From Ochotona curzoniae (Eukaryota; Chordata; Mammalia; Lagomorpha; Ochotonidae), in NCBI RefSeq assembly GCF_017591425.1, contig NW_024466459.1, positions 62,001 through 126,000 of the forward strand: a stretch of 64,000 nt of DNA, given 5' to 3'. The translations under genes and the position numbers were made by a program. Below are positions 14,001-29,000 of the stretch, piece by piece. Position 1 is the first letter of the stretch; the number at the start of each line of letters is the position of its first letter. The notes under the pieces are model-generated. The model worked only from the letters and a program-made list of their open reading frames with translations. It had not been told where the DNA came from and ran no database searches.

Positions 14001-17000
14001 GAAGTAGAACAGCAAGCATTCCAAGCAGCACTGAAATGGGATGCTGGCATTGTGGGCAATGGATTAATTCACCATGCCACAGTACCACCACCTAGAATTT
14101 CCTTTTAGTGTTTTCACTGTGATAGAAATTTGTTTATATTTAAAGGAGAAAATACTGCCCACGTTTGTAAAGTACAAATTTTATAAAGTGTTACAAAAAG
14201 AAATTTAGTAATTTCTTTAAACATGCTTATTTATATAAAAGGAACAAATTTTATGTATTTTAAAATTTTTCTATTTATGCAAAGGGAAAATTTTTTCCTG
14301 TGTTTCAGACATACACTTTTAAGAATATGATATTTAGGGCCCTGCGTGGTGGCGCAAGTGGTTAAAGGTCCTCGCCTTGCACGCCCGGGATCCCATATGG
14401 GCGCCGGTTCTAATCCCGGCAGCCCCGCTTCCCTTCCAGCTCCCTGCCTGTGGCCTGGGAAAGCAGTCGAGGACGGCCCAAAGCTTTGGGAACCTGCACC
14501 CGCGTGGGAGACCCAGAAGAGGCTCCTGGCTTCGGATCGGCATAGTATCGGCCCGTTGCGGACACTTGGGGAGTGAATCATCGGACGGAAGATCTTCCTC
14601 TCTGTCTCTCCTCTCTGTATATCCGCCTTTCCAATGAAAAAATAATAAAAATAAATCTTTAAAAAAAAGAGAATATGATATTTACTACACTATCCCACCT
14701 ACTTCCCTCCTTTCCTATTTTTCTTTTAATTTTAACAATTATATACCTTAAATTTACTTTATAATAGTAAACTTAAACCTCCACTAAAAAAAGAATTTGA
14801 CAAGTAAGTAAGTTGAAAAACCACTGTAGGAAAGTGATTGCTAAATAATAATATTTATATTCAAAGAAGATAAGATAAATTTACCAGGGACCAAACCACA
14901 TTTTGCCACAAAACTTTACCTCATTTTATAATTTGGGGTTGAGATTTTTCTGCGTCTGTTTCTGCCATTGAGAAACAAATTATTAGGGAATTTTACCTTG
15001 TATTAAGTGGGGAAAAGGTTATAGTGTTTTGCTTTTATATATTGTAAATTGTAATGTTGTCTGCAGTTAATTTAGTGTTTTCTTAGATAGAGATTTCTAT
15101 AGAGTGAGATAGAACTATTTATTTTGACTGTGATATTGAGCTTATTTCACTGATCATGCTTTAGTCTAACATTTCTGATGTGACTTTTATTTTTAGCAAC
15201 TTAATGTTAGAACTGAAATTCAATTTGTCACTAGTGTTTATTTTATTTTAACTTACTAAATTACTGTTTTATTTTTAGTGATGACTGATGTCATTAAAGC
15301 TGTTGATAAAATTAAAGATGGAACTGTTGATTATGCAGATCTAAATAATTGTCTTCAAAATTTTGGAGTTTACCTTTCTAAGCCAGAATTTGAGAAGATC
15401 CAGGAGTTGACTGAAGTTGATGGTAAGTGGCACATTTTTAGACAAAATGGAAGTTTGTTATTTTTTCTCAGAATGAATCTAATTTTTTTGATTAGAAAAA
15501 GTCTGTTAAGGCTAAGCCAATACAAAGGAGAATAAATGTAATGAAAAGTACATGAAAATGCTCAGAATTTCATTATCTAGAACCGTGAGCTTGACTATTG
15601 CTACTCTCTAGCTTCAACACGTGTCTGAACCAACAGCACCTGTTCAGTCAGCCTGTGAGCCTGCAAAACTCTGGGTGAAAAGAAACCTCTTTCCTTCAAT
15701 AGGAGCTTTTCTTGAATATTTGGTATAGCGATAAAGAGTTGGAAAACATATTTGAGAGATCACAGCTCACTGAAGAAACAAGAACCGCTTAGTCAATGCT
15801 AGTGCAATAATTATTCAAACAGGAAAAAAAATGGAGTTGTATTCCTATTTTCTATCATATGTAATAATTTCCAGATGTTAATCTAAATCTGTAGATACAG
15901 AGAAAAAATTGACTTACACCGTTGCCCCGGGAAAGTCTATTAAAGCCAGGATGGAACGATCTGAGATCTGATGCTAGTAAAATCTGCATCTCGGCGTGCT
16001 TGGAACATCAGTGCACTCAGAGAATGTACAGTCAGTTCCCTCACTGAACAGAAAATGAATCCTCAGGATAATCCCAGAGTAAACATGTGGAGGTGTGAAA
16101 CAGTACTGCCCTCCAGGTCTCTGGCCTGGGATGGGAGAGGCAGTCTGGAAGATGTCTGACATGCTTGTGGGGTTTTTTCTGTCAGTGTTTTCCTGGCTGA
16201 GCACAAATCCTGTTTACTTGTATTAATTAATCTCTTTGGCTAGCAATTTTCCCAGTGCACTCTCCCTTCCCAATCACACTTATCTTCATTCCTCCTCTGG
16301 CTGTGCTATGAATTTTCCAAATCTTTCTGCTGAGCTTCCCTGTTAATTATATATTCTTTCAATCGTAGCATTTCTAGCCAAACTTATGATGTGCAGTTAA
16401 AAGCAATCACAAAGAAACTTCAAAGCTCTGTTTAGATAAGTCATCTGTCAGAGATCCCAAATCCTGCCTCGTGTGCCTTTTTATTTGTAGTCCCATTCTT
16501 GGTGTATGGCCTTGGAAAGTTTAGAATTTAAAAAACTCCAACATTTGGACTATTACGAGAAATTATATATAATCAAGGAATGGCATTTTCTAAAATACTT
16601 AATGATTTCTGCAGTATACTGGAATAACAGTGTTTTTGTGAATGATAGGCTGGTGTGGAAGAGAGCAGGAACCAAGAGAACTTGCTTCTAATCCTTGGTT
16701 TTCTATTTTTTCTGTGGCCTTAGAAAAATCATTTATTGTGTATTATCTTTAATTTGAAAATTAAGACACCAATACTTCACTAACTCTTGTTGATTTGATG
16801 GAAAGCCAAGACAAGATAATTATATCAAAATTAAAATATTGCACACTTTTAGGGACTAGAAGGATTTTAATAAATTGTCTTAGTATTCATCAATTTTTAA
16901 AAAGAATTATTTATTCAAAAGTTATAGAGTGTGAGAAAGATCTTGCTTCCACTCTCTAGTCCACCTTCTAAATGCTGCAATAACTAGTTGTGTACCATGC

Positions 17001-20000
17001 CAAAGCCAATAGACATATCTCCGTTCCAGTCTTCCATGTCGTGGCAAAGACCCAAGTACTTGGACCATCTTTGTTACCTTTTCAGGTGTGTTAATGGGAA
17101 TTTGAATCCAAGTAAAGCAGCCAGAATTTGAACTGACACTTCAGTTGGATACATCTTACAAGATGGCTAAGGTGTGCCATGTCAACACTGTGCCTCAGTT
17201 TTTGCTTATAAATTGAATTGTATTTTCCCATTATACCAATGTATAGTGGTAATGATTAATATTACTGGATTGATTATAATTATAGTTCCTTGAATATATG
17301 ACTTGATTTTGCATAATTCAATATCATTAATAATTTATGCTTAATGATACTGAAAAATGTTTCTTTTCTTTTTAGATGCAAAAAGAGTGAATTTTAAAGA
17401 ATTTGTTGATACAATGTTGAGCAATACAGAACGTTTCTCTGAAAAATTATGTAAGAATATTATGTATTTTTTTAATGGATGAAACAGTTTGTCAGATTTT
17501 AGGAGACTATACAATGGCGGAAGAGCTAGTCATTGGACCAACCAAATGAATGCCTAGCTTCCTGCTACTATGTTTGTCTATAATCTTCTCTGTTGTTGAC
17601 GTTATAGGACAACTTCTACATGCAAGCGAATTGAAAAGCTGTCACAGTCTTCTCATCCCTGTCCTTGTGATGCAAAGCTAGAACCATGTTTGAGTCTGTA
17701 ACATTCATTTTGGGAAAAAGATTTAAAATGTCTTCTCACTTTGGGAAAATGATGACATCTAGTGGTTGAGAACTAACCTGGAGAATTTCTCATTTCCACT
17801 GTTTTTTCAGTATTTGTTCCCATCTTCCAAATTATTCAATAGCATTTATGAGTTATTAATGCGTACAGGCTTTGTGTTGAGTGGTAGAACACTAATGTGA
17901 AAATTGGTCTTTTCCATTAAGAAACTTATCCTAAGAAAAATAAGATGATCCATGTATATTTTTAATAGAATAAAGTTAGCACTTTAAAATCGGGACTAAA
18001 AGCAGCATTGTGTTATTTTATCCTTGAGTACTTCGTAATAATAGATTCTAAGCAATAGTTACTTTTACATTATAATGTAAGTCAGTCTAATTTGCCTCAT
18101 ATAAAAGCACACAATAAATAAGGATGAAGAAATTGTATTTTCAGTCATTTTATTTCTTATAGGAATTCCAATTTCAAGAAGATTAAATTTTATATTATCT
18201 TATTCATATCTTAGCTATATAATTTTATCATTTTTAATATTGTATGTTTATATTTACAATTTTTCTCTTTTCTTTGTCAGATTGGCTCAGTACATATTTC
18301 CTTTGTATCTCATCGATACCTTCCATCATCTACTGCTTTTCCCTTATCTATCAGTCTCCTCTTTTGCTTTTGGTCCTTATCCAATTCTTGATCTTATATA
18401 CATTTTGCTTTTGGTTCTTATCCAATTCTTGATCTTGCTTCCTGGTAATTTTGTTGCACCCATCTGGCTAAATCCCATTTTATCCTGCAGAAAATCAAAT
18501 GGGTGCATGGATTGTGAAGTGTACCACTGGAACATTTTGGTTATTGTTTTCTGCTTGCTGGCCTTTAGTGCTATGGAGAAATTATACTTCCTATTTTAAA
18601 AAGTTTTTTTTTCACAGCTGGCCATCCTTCAACTTTCTGGAAAAAAAAGTCTTTAAAATTTCCAATCTCTTAAACTTCTAATCCTATCCAAATTGATGCC
18701 CTTCTCATATTTAACAAATAACTTTGACTTATATAACAAATAGGAGTCTACCTCATTTTTTGAGGACATTAAGATATTTCCCAGTGTTTTTTTCTATCAA
18801 CTTTAAAGAATTTTGTATTGGAGTCTTTATTTTTATCTGGAATTATGATTAGGTACCAGAGGAAATTGGGATCCAACTTAATTTTTCCCCATAATAATAA
18901 TTAATTGAGTCACTTTTATGGAATTTAGACACTTTAGAATTTAGACAAAGAAAAAGAGATTGAAGGAGCAAGGGAGGGAGAAAGAAGAGAAATTGAGATC
19001 TTCCGTCTGCTGGTTCAATCCCCATGGCTGCAATGGCTGGAGCCAGGCCCCTCCACTATGCCATGTGTCAGCTCCAAACTGATTTGAAATCTGACATTCA
19101 TACATGGTGCTCTGAGATTTAGATTATAATTGGACACTTGTTTTCCCCCCTGTCCAGACTTTAGGAATAGAGAACAAACTTTCTTCCTGAATTCCTAGAA
19201 AGGAAGCTGAAGTGTTTTAGTCACAACTTTTGAGATGGGAAGACTTCCCAAGTTATATGTTATGTGGGTACCTCAACTGTAATTTTAGTCTCATATGCAT
19301 CACATAATAATAATAATTTTTATTATTTGTTAATTTTATGTATCAGTGCTGATGTCACCAGTACTGTTCCATATACTTTTTATGTAACTCATAGATTTCT
19401 CATATCAACTCCACTAATGTATGTTTTATAGACTAGAAAACCGAGGTACAGAGATTTAAAAAAAAAATCTCTCCCTAATGTCATACAGCTAGTAGGAGGT
19501 AGAATTAAAATTAGAGCTCAGATGTATCTCGTCCTCTTAATTCCACATTATGCCATCTGACCACTGTGGTACCAGCTCAGGTACATACATGTTTCACATT
19601 TCTTCCTCATTTCTGGAACTTGGTGATTGCCCTTTACTTTGAAATTAGCATCCATTAACATCCAGCTGTTTAAGCCCATAGTTAATAGTCATTTTAATCC
19701 TTTTGTTTCGCTTGTTATGGTAGTCCTAGTTCCATTGTGTCTACTCTTCCATTCAACCCATTCTTTTTCATCTGTGACAAAATACTATTTTTCTTGATTT
19801 TTAAAATTTGGTGTATTGGAGTAATCTGGCTAATCTTAGTCTTCTATACTACCAATTCTATTTTATTAAAACATGCACTTCATACTAATACTAGCTTTTT
19901 AAGAAGAGTGTCATTTTGCTAAATCCAGTGATTAATTTTATGTCTTCATCTTTTCAGCTCTGGCAGCTTTTATTGTTTTATAATTTTATTTTTTAAAAAT

Positions 20001-23000
20001 TTGACAGAAACACATAAACTCATACACACACACACACAGTCCCCATCTGCTAGGTCACACCCAGAGTGCCCACAATGGCCAAGGCTGGACCAAGCTGTCA
20101 CCAGGAACCAGGAACTTAGTCAGTACTCCCATGTGAGTGGTGAGGACTCACTACTTGATCCGTCGCTGTTTCCCAGGATGCTTATCAACAGGCAGCTAGG
20201 GTCAGATGTATAGCCAGGACAAAGCACACATACACATACTGCATGGGATACAGGTGGCCCAAGCCCATCTTAACTGAAAACTCAGACTCTTGCCCATCTA
20301 GCAGCTCTTAATGAGTTTCATTTTGAAATTTTTTTCTCCCCCGGTTTCTTATGATACAGTAATCTCCCAGTTTCCTTCCCACTTTGTTACTCATTCCATT
20401 TTGATCTTGTTTGCTATCTCTTTTGTTGTTAAAATATGTTAACAATATGTTAAAAATAATGCAAGTTGAGTCCCATTTTCTAGCTAAGGCTCTTCCAGAA
20501 TGATCCTACTACCTTAAATAACATGAAAGGCCCTCAGAAAGTTCACGTAACGTGATTACCGTGATAGAAACATGCATGGATTAATTTTATTTGCACTCAA
20601 AGATTTTAATTTCAGTTTTCCACAGGTGTTTTGAAAACCTCCTGAAATATGTGCTTTTGATCAACTTTCTCACTATTTGCTTTTTGCTAGTCTTTAGTGT
20701 CAATTTCTGTCTAGTTGCTCTGGTCTCCAGCTTAGTTTTTTGTGATCTTAATCTCTTCAACCTCCTATTCAATTCATCAGTGAAAGCTCATCTTCATTCT
20801 AAAAATGTATCTTGAATTTACTCACTGATAATTGCCTCCATCACTGTCACTCTGTCAAAGCCACTGACAAAATTTTTCCCCCTCTGAACTTGTAGTTTCC
20901 TAATTGTCTAAACTTCAGGAGGGTTCCTCTGTCTAGTATCAAATGACATTTTACAAATTGCTAAGATGTGAATTCACTCTGCTGTTTAAAACCCTCCAAA
21001 GAATGAAGTTTATTTCCATTGTGTGATGTGATCAATTGAAGAGGGAGCCAGGGAAGAAGTTGGAGGGACAGGGGGTGGGGAGGAAAGGAGGAGCAGATAC
21101 AGAACAGAAGTTACTTGATTCACTGCTTTATCAGATGGAAATATTTGTGAGTTCAGACTTTTGTAAATTTTAAGTTGAATGTAAAAAGTAAAAGTATTTT
21201 CATATTCAATACTTTAGAAAATCATTATAATTTAAAAAGTGAAGTGTTATTTTCATATCTAATAATTATTCAAGGGTGTGGATATTATAAAATCTGGAAA
21301 TACAATCCCCTGAGATATATTAAATTAGATATTAGTTACTATGTTATGATATTTGAAAATTGGCAATATATTTTTTTGCCATAGTTGCCATTAAGAATAA
21401 AGACGTAAATGCTTGGCTGTATTCCAAATGAATGCTTGCTACAATAATTCCCTGGAGAGAAGGATGTGATGAAGCTTGTGTCTCCCTCAACCTTTCAGGG
21501 TTGCCCAATGCTGTTGAAAGCCTCCACAGTCTCAGCAAGGACAAGATGCGAGTTTCTCGTCTGTGGAATACTCTGGCTAGTTTGAATAGCAATTTAAATA
21601 AAGATGAGTTCCTGGCTGCACTGAATTTAGTGAAAGTTGATGGTGGGTATTCAAAATACTGTGAAAGAATGCACAAAGATATGCTTACGTTTTGAGAACT
21701 TCTGATCTAACAATTATGAGGTGCTGTTTCATTGTGTTTCAAGTTGCCTTTCGTTCATGATAAGTGATGTTGAGCATTTTTTTTCTCTAGAAATCTCTTG
21801 GTTATTTTTCTTTTGAGAAAATTATATTGGAAGTCCTTTTTCCATTTAAAAAATAGGGCATATATGTTTGTTGTTATTGAGTGGTTTGAATTTTATGTAT
21901 GGTTTGGGTGCTAGTCCCTTATCTGGCATATGATTTGCAAATATTTTCTCCCAGTATGTAAGCTATCTCTTCATTCTTACAGTTTTTTTCCTATCATTTT
22001 GCAGAGCTTTTTAGCTTCATGATATCTCGTGTCTACTTTTACTTTCATTAATTTTGTTTTGGGAGTCATATCTCAGATATCTCTCCCGAGATTAATGTCA
22101 GGGAACTTTACTACTAATTTTTTTTCTATTGGTTATATAGTATCACATCTTAGAGTGTTCCAATGTGCTTAAATTATCAATATATGTGGAATATGAAGGA
22201 ATTTCAGATTGTCCTATATTGATATATAATTTTATTATCCAAATTGAACAAACATGCATTTGGTATATTCAAGCAAAGTCATGTATATATGTATCTGTGT
22301 GTGTGTGTGTAGTTAGCTAATACATTAGCGGAAAGCAGCATATACAGGAGAACACAGAGAGAATTACGAGCACTCTTCAAATTTTATTATTAGTGCTACT
22401 TGAGATAAATGATAGATTCAAGAGCCTTTGTAATAAGGGAAATGTAGGGCTGCCAAAATACAGAAGCAGGAAAAGTACTGCATGTAAATATATGGTTTCT
22501 CTGTAGAATAAAATTCCCAAAACTCAAGTGTTGGTTTAAAAGCCATGCTAGATAGAAGGTAAGATGTCAATAGCTAACTATATTAAAAATGAACAAATTA
22601 AAAACCTCTATATACAGGTTTTTATCTTGCATATTGGCTATAACCTTGCTGGTTATGCTTTATTCTAGTCTTTGATCCTATGCTACAGTAATTCTGAATC
22701 CTTGGACTAGGTTCCATATTCCTAATAAAATAGGAAATGAAAAGTAAAGCTGCTTGTCCTCCTGTATCTCTACTTTGAATGTGTAATTCATCACTTGGGT
22801 ATTCTTGTATAAGAAACAGATATAAACTGTTGTTAGAAATTACAGTCGTAGAAACATCAGGCACTGAAAGAAGTTCTTCAGTTTCTCTAGTAAAAATTTT
22901 TTTGTTTTCAAATAATTGAAATACTAAGCTAAAACCAAGATCTAACTCTTAGGCTTATCTAAGAATATATATTAGTCTTTTATTTTTTTAGTGTTTCATT

Positions 23001-26000
23001 TTATTTATATTGATTATACAGTCTCTCTTTAATGATAGAAGTTGAGAACTCAGCTTGACTTCTGCAGTCTTAAAATTCATTAGTTCCACACAGTATTCAA
23101 AATATTTAAGGAAAATATAATTCTCATGAACAATGAAGTTATTCACATTTTATCAACATTTTTCATTGCTTACTGAAGCTGATCTGTTAAAATGTTTTTC
23201 TTACAGAAGATGACCAAGTACAATTTGAAGAATTTGCAGAAGTAGTAAAGAGTATGAATGACACCTCCAGGTTAGAAGGCAAGTGCTGAACTATTTGTTA
23301 AATTTACCTTTTAGTGTTACATTAATTTCTGGTTAGTATGTTGGCCTTGATCTGCTTGTAGGCAAACAAGACGTTATTTTCTTCAAAAAAGGTAGCTTCT
23401 ATAATATAGGAAAAAAAAAAACTTTCCCCCTAGAAAAGGGGTTTATTGGAAGTTCTCTCTAATCATTTTTTGTTTGATTCTTGGGACTCACGGATTGTAA
23501 TCTATTGGCTTCAAAATTTTTCCAGGTATGACTATATAATTCTTAAAAATTTTTCTGGGTGTTGCTTTTCACATATAATTTTAAGCCTTAGACTTATTGC
23601 TCTAAATTATAGAATTTCTCATATTTTTGGTCACTTTCTCAAGTAGGTATTTCTCATGTCTTTAGTTTTTCCTAAATAAAGAGTGTAGTTAGGGTAGCAT
23701 AAGTCTTCTATTACTTGATTTTTTTTTTACTTAAAAATTAAAAACAGGACAAAAATTAGTAACGGCAATATACATGGTTTTTGTCTGCCTTTTTATTTGG
23801 AGAATATGTTTGAAACAACATCACTGGGAATTTGAATAACTATTCAAACAGCTATCTGCTCAGTAAACATCAAAGCAAAACAGCAAAAATGTTTAGGGAG
23901 GCAAATATAATCCTTGCTGTATATAAGAAGTAGACAAGCACTTTCAGATTTTCAGTGCTTTACATGTGAAATTCCTTTGGTTAGAATTTCTCCTTTATGT
24001 TAACAAAAGTGCTTAATAATTGATTTCCAGTTAAAATGTCAATATATTATCTGGTCAGGCAACTACCTCCAACATAAAATATTAGATTGCCTATTGTAGG
24101 AAGCTATGCGTGGAAGTAGAAATGAGCATGGGCTTTGGGGTAGACAGATGTGGATTTCCAATTAACATGAGCGATTTCTCTAGGCCATTTGGGTTTGCTC
24201 ATCTTTAAAATGAAGAAGCTAATGTCATCCTGTTTCAGAGCTGTCAGGATCAAATGTGGTGACATTTCTTAGAAAATGATAGATTTTTTTTTTTTTGGTG
24301 CCCCCTCTGAGGTTGTAGTTATCATTTTTTGAATTAATTCTGAAATAAGAAGGTGGGGCTTAGAAAGGTTGTTCAGGATGAATATCTTTTTTTTTTTTTA
24401 AATAAGATTGATTTACTTGGAAAGCAGAGGTGTGAAAGGTAAGAAGAGAGAGAAAGAAAGAGAAAAAATGAGAAAAAAAGATCATCAAAGAGAAATGTCC
24501 TGTCTCTGGTTCATTGACCTGGTTGGTCTAGGCTGGGTCAGGTGCAGTAAGGAGCCTGGAGCACTCTATCTGGGTCTTCCACATGCAAGGCAAGGACCCA
24601 GGGATTTGGACCATAACTCACTGTTTTCCCAGGAGCATTACCAGGAAGTGGAGTGGCAGGGTTGTACATTGAGCTGCTGGTCATAGAGTCATCTGAGGGA
24701 TGAATTACTCTGAAATGTTGTTATTCCTCAGTTCAAATATAATATTAAACCACAGGATGCCACTAACAGAAGTACGCAGTGATTGTTTCTGTTGTTTTTA
24801 AATTAGAAATTACTTCAATTACCAAATGACTTCTTTTTTTCTACTTCTAGAGTCACGGGGGGCTGTATCAGCTCTTGATTCACTTGGAGGTGACAGGATA
24901 GCTGAGAACTTGGAAGACCTTCTAAGAAGTGCTGAGATTAAATCATCTCCAGAGGAGATAGAGAAAAGTCTTCCATCAGGTTTGGTTTCTGGCAAGTATT
25001 TTAAGTGTTACCTTTGGATTTTTCTTTAATTTTCTTTTCTGAAGTTTCAAGAACACCTTAAAACAAGCAAGTCCAAATCTTGTGAGGAGTGGTCTTTTTG
25101 AAATTCTGTCTGCTCACATTCACTGTAATTCAGTGTGTTAAGAACAGGTTAAGTATTCTAGTTATGTGAGTAGAAATCTTAGTTTTTCCACCTTTGCCTG
25201 AGTGATGTTACTGGACATTTGTTGGTACTTTAATTCCATTATAAGTAGATCAGAAATAGTATGTCAATAACCTTGTCAGGGTATGGCAAGATATAATGAA
25301 TGGGAATGAATTCAGAAGTACCTTGTGGATAAAAGATTCAAGAAATATATAAAAGCTGAATGTTGCTTCAGATAGAAGACTTTTAAGATTACTGTATCTG
25401 GAATTTCTAGTCTGTCACTTCTCTCTTTTCTTTCCAGAAGACAACATGGTGAATGTGAAAGATTGTGTACAGGCCTTAAACACACAAAATGTTTACAATT
25501 TTACTGGTAAAAGCTTTATAGTAAAAAAGTGTTAAAAGATAGAACTCATTCAAAGGCCATACACTCAAACTTTATGCTTAGTACTTGAACTTTCTTTATA
25601 GAACTAGTATTTGATACAGTTTGAATATGGTTTGTCCTCTCTGAAACTTAGGTTGTGATTGAATCTTCATCGTGAGTATCAAAAGTGTAAACTTAATCTG
25701 ACCCCAGTGGTATTAGAGACAGATCCTTTGGGAAATGATAAGGATTAAATAAAGTCGTTGGGGCAGAACCTGCATAATTGAATGTCAATGACTTTATAAG
25801 AAACCAGAGGACATGCATCCACTGGCTTCCTGTCTTCACCATGGGGTGCCTCTTGAACCTTTTTACCCTAACTATCTATGTAAAGATTGTCAAAATATAA
25901 TAATTAAAAAAAAATAGAAAAAAACCTGTATTTAATAGGATTTGCAATGAAGTTGGTTTTAAGAGAATGTTTCTAAAATGTTGAGAACATGCAAAATATA

Positions 26001-29000
26001 CCATCTGCACTCTCAAAAAAATTGTTTCCATGTGAATTTTAGCATAGTTTTCTCTAGATTTGAGAAGAATGTTGTACTTTCCTGTTAACATTGCCTTGGT
26101 TGTATCCCATGTTTCGATATGTTGATGCTTTTCACTGACTTCAAGGAATTTTTTTAATTTCCTTTTTGATTTCTTCTATAACCCATTGTTCATTTAGCAG
26201 CATATGGTTTAGTCATTTTAGCCATGGGTTGTTCATTGTTTTGGTCTTCTTTTGTCATTTTATTGGGACATTCTCCACATTTACCTTTGTTTTTGGTAGA
26301 TGCCACTCCTTTTCCCTGTCAATAGGACATTATTAAGTATCATTTGTGTGACAGGTATAGCAGAGGTGAAGTCTTTCAGCTTTTGCTTACTGTGAAAGTT
26401 TTCTTTTTTAACTTTCAAAGACAGAATAAAGTTTTGCTGCATATTATTCTGGGATGGCATTTGTTTTCTTCTTAGGATCTAGACTACATCACTCCATTCT
26501 CTTCTGGACTGTAGAGATTCTTCTGAGGGGCCAGCTGTGAGTCTGATTGGAGTTCTCCTATAAGTTAATTTTTCTCATGTGCATATTTAAGTATCTTTTC
26601 TTTATGTTCAATTGAAGAGAGTTTGATAATGATGTATCGTGATGGTCTTTCAGACCATTAGCAGGGATTACTCCCCAAATGGCCACAACAGCTCGAGTTG
26701 AGCCAATCTGGAGCATGAGCCATTAGCTATTAGCCATGCACCAAAAGCTTCTTCCAGGTCTCCCACATGGGGGTGAATTTGCATTTTTCTTTTTTCTTGT
26801 TTTTCAGATGCTTGGCTTCTGTGTATTTCTGATACATGACTTTGTTCTAAGGGTTATCACATAGTTGTTCTTGAAAAGCTCTGTAATTTTAAAGATTTAG
26901 GCATATGATAGAAACACCCTTGAGTGTAAATAGTTAATATATCCGCCTCTTTAAAGCTGGATGTTTAGTTTTAAAAAAGTCTTATCCAGTTCCATTATCT
27001 GTTCTGTATTCTCCCTTGTATTCACAGATTTACTTAAAGAGATTACAGTTTTTAATAGTCTCAGAAATAATAAGATACCTGTAAATGAACTGGGCTCCAA
27101 ACTCTCGAGTGCTGGAATTGCATTGAGTAACGAGACATTCCAAGAGATCTTGAAACAAGCGTCTGTTGATGGTGAATCCTTTATGAAAGAGTAATCTATA
27201 TTAAAGTTGCTTAAGTACTAGTTTTTACCATTTACTTTGGATATTTGTTTTACACATATGTATTTTATTTGTTAATTAGTGAGATGTTTATTTATTTACT
27301 TGAAAGTATTGCAGAGAGAGAAAGAGAGAGACACACACAGAACCTTTCATTCACTGGTGCATTCCCTAAATGACCACACTGTCTGGGGCTGGGTGGGCCA
27401 GTCTGAAGCCAGGAGCTACTTCCAGGTCGCCCATGTGTGGGCAGGGGCCCAAGTACTTGGGGCATCTTCCTCTGCTTTAGCAAGGAGTTGGATCGGAAGT
27501 GGAGTCCCTTGGACTTGAACCAGCACTCTTAAGGGATGCTGATGTCATAGGAAGCTTAACTTTCCCAATACTGACCCCATATGTTTTTTTAAATTGACCA
27601 GCAAAAAGTTGTATGTATTTATTATTTTCAATGCTATGTTTTGATAGATATGTACACTGTAGAATATTAGATTTGCTACTTACTATATCTATAACCTTAT
27701 GTTGTTATATTTTTTGTGGTAACTTGAACTTTACTCCCTCATTGATTTTCTTTTTTTTTTTTTAATTATTATTATTTTTTTTATTGGAAAGGCAGATATA
27801 CAGAGAGGAGAGACAGAGAAAAAGATCTTCCGTCTGATGATTCACTCCCCAAGTGAGCTCAACGGTCGATGCTATGCCAGTCCGAAGCTAGGAGCCTCTT
27901 CCAGGTCTCCCATGCGGGTGCAGGGTTCCAAAGCTTTGGGCCGTCCTCGACTGCTTTCCTGGGCCACAGGCAGGGAGCTGGAAGGGAAGCAGGGCTGCCG
28001 AGATAGAACTGGCACCAATATGGGATCCCGGGGGTGCAAGGCGAGGACCTTAACCACTGCGCCACCACACCGGGCCCCCTCATTGATTTTCAAATGCTAC
28101 TAATTATAGTCATCTTGCTACATAATTGATGTCCATAAATTCTTTGTTTTTCAGTTTATTTTTTTTATTTTTATTTTGTTTTTAACATTGTTTACATAGT
28201 TGAGAGGGGTGCACATCCATGTGGATCTCTGATTAGGTTGGGGATGGAAGTAAATTGAAGGGTATGTAGGAAGGTGAATAGAACAAATGTTTAATTTTTT
28301 TTCTCCTGAGTCCCCAGGGAAGGAAGGGGTGGTGGGACAACTCCTTGTGGTCACACTACATCATCTCCCAGGGATGGGGGACGGTCATTGATGGTGCCTT
28401 AGAGACCTCGATGTGGGGTCAGTGTTCCCAGGGTGTTGCTTGAGTGCTTTTGATAGCCCTGAAACATTAGTGGGTACAATGCGCTAGGGTTGAGATAATC
28501 TTTCCAGGCTGTATGGGCTAAGCAAGTTCTGCTTAGTGCATCTGCAGGCCCAGATACTTGCTGCAAAGTTTGGCCAGGAGAGCAGTCCAATTTGTTCTGC
28601 TTTCCTTCCTCTGACAAGGCACTCAACATCCGCTGCTGAACTGGATGAGCTGGCTGTGATATCCCCTATGTGAATCTTGGCAGGCTGACCTCTGTACAGG
28701 CATCTGTAACTGAGGAAGCCCAGTCCAGACACATGCATTCACATATGTTGTGATTGTGGAACACATATCTTCTTGGTTTCTCTGTGGCCAGAGCTTGAGT
28801 TGAGCTATTTATTTGGCAAGTCTCACAAGAAACCTTGCCTGGAGTGAACTCAGAATTGACTATTCTATGCACCAGCGCCAGTACAGGGTCAGGTTCAGTC
28901 CATTACCTGTGGCAGTCAATGCATATACCAGTGGATGCAGCTACCTAGCCAGTTCTGCCCCAACCCCAATCTCTGATGTGAACTGGTTGGTGATGTGACT

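Noticed and set aside
14345..14420. tRNA-like sequence with A- and B-box motifs
   Set aside because: It is the tRNA-derived head of a CSINE followed by the SINE body and A tail, not a tRNA gene.
14377..14637. Open frames of 60-115 codons inside SINEs (also at about 2037, 5792, 10133, 27837, 30123, 37335, 48906, 52060, 54032)
   Set aside because: They lie entirely within CSINE copies and share the same SINE-derived peptide text; not genes.
18240..18599. 119-codon hydrophobic open frame
   Set aside because: Composition follows a T-rich intron; no family resemblance or splice sites.
21344..21676. Minus-strand open frame overlapping exon W8
   Set aside because: Shadow of the real plus-strand exon.
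23271..23272. GT donor at CCAG|gttaga for exon W9
   Set aside because: Gives a 64-bp exon that breaks phase with W10; the GC donor at 23279 fits length and phase.
24980..24981. GT donor at ATCAG|gtttgg for exon W10
   Set aside because: In frame and possibly used as a minor site, but it removes four codons including the conserved VS before EDN.
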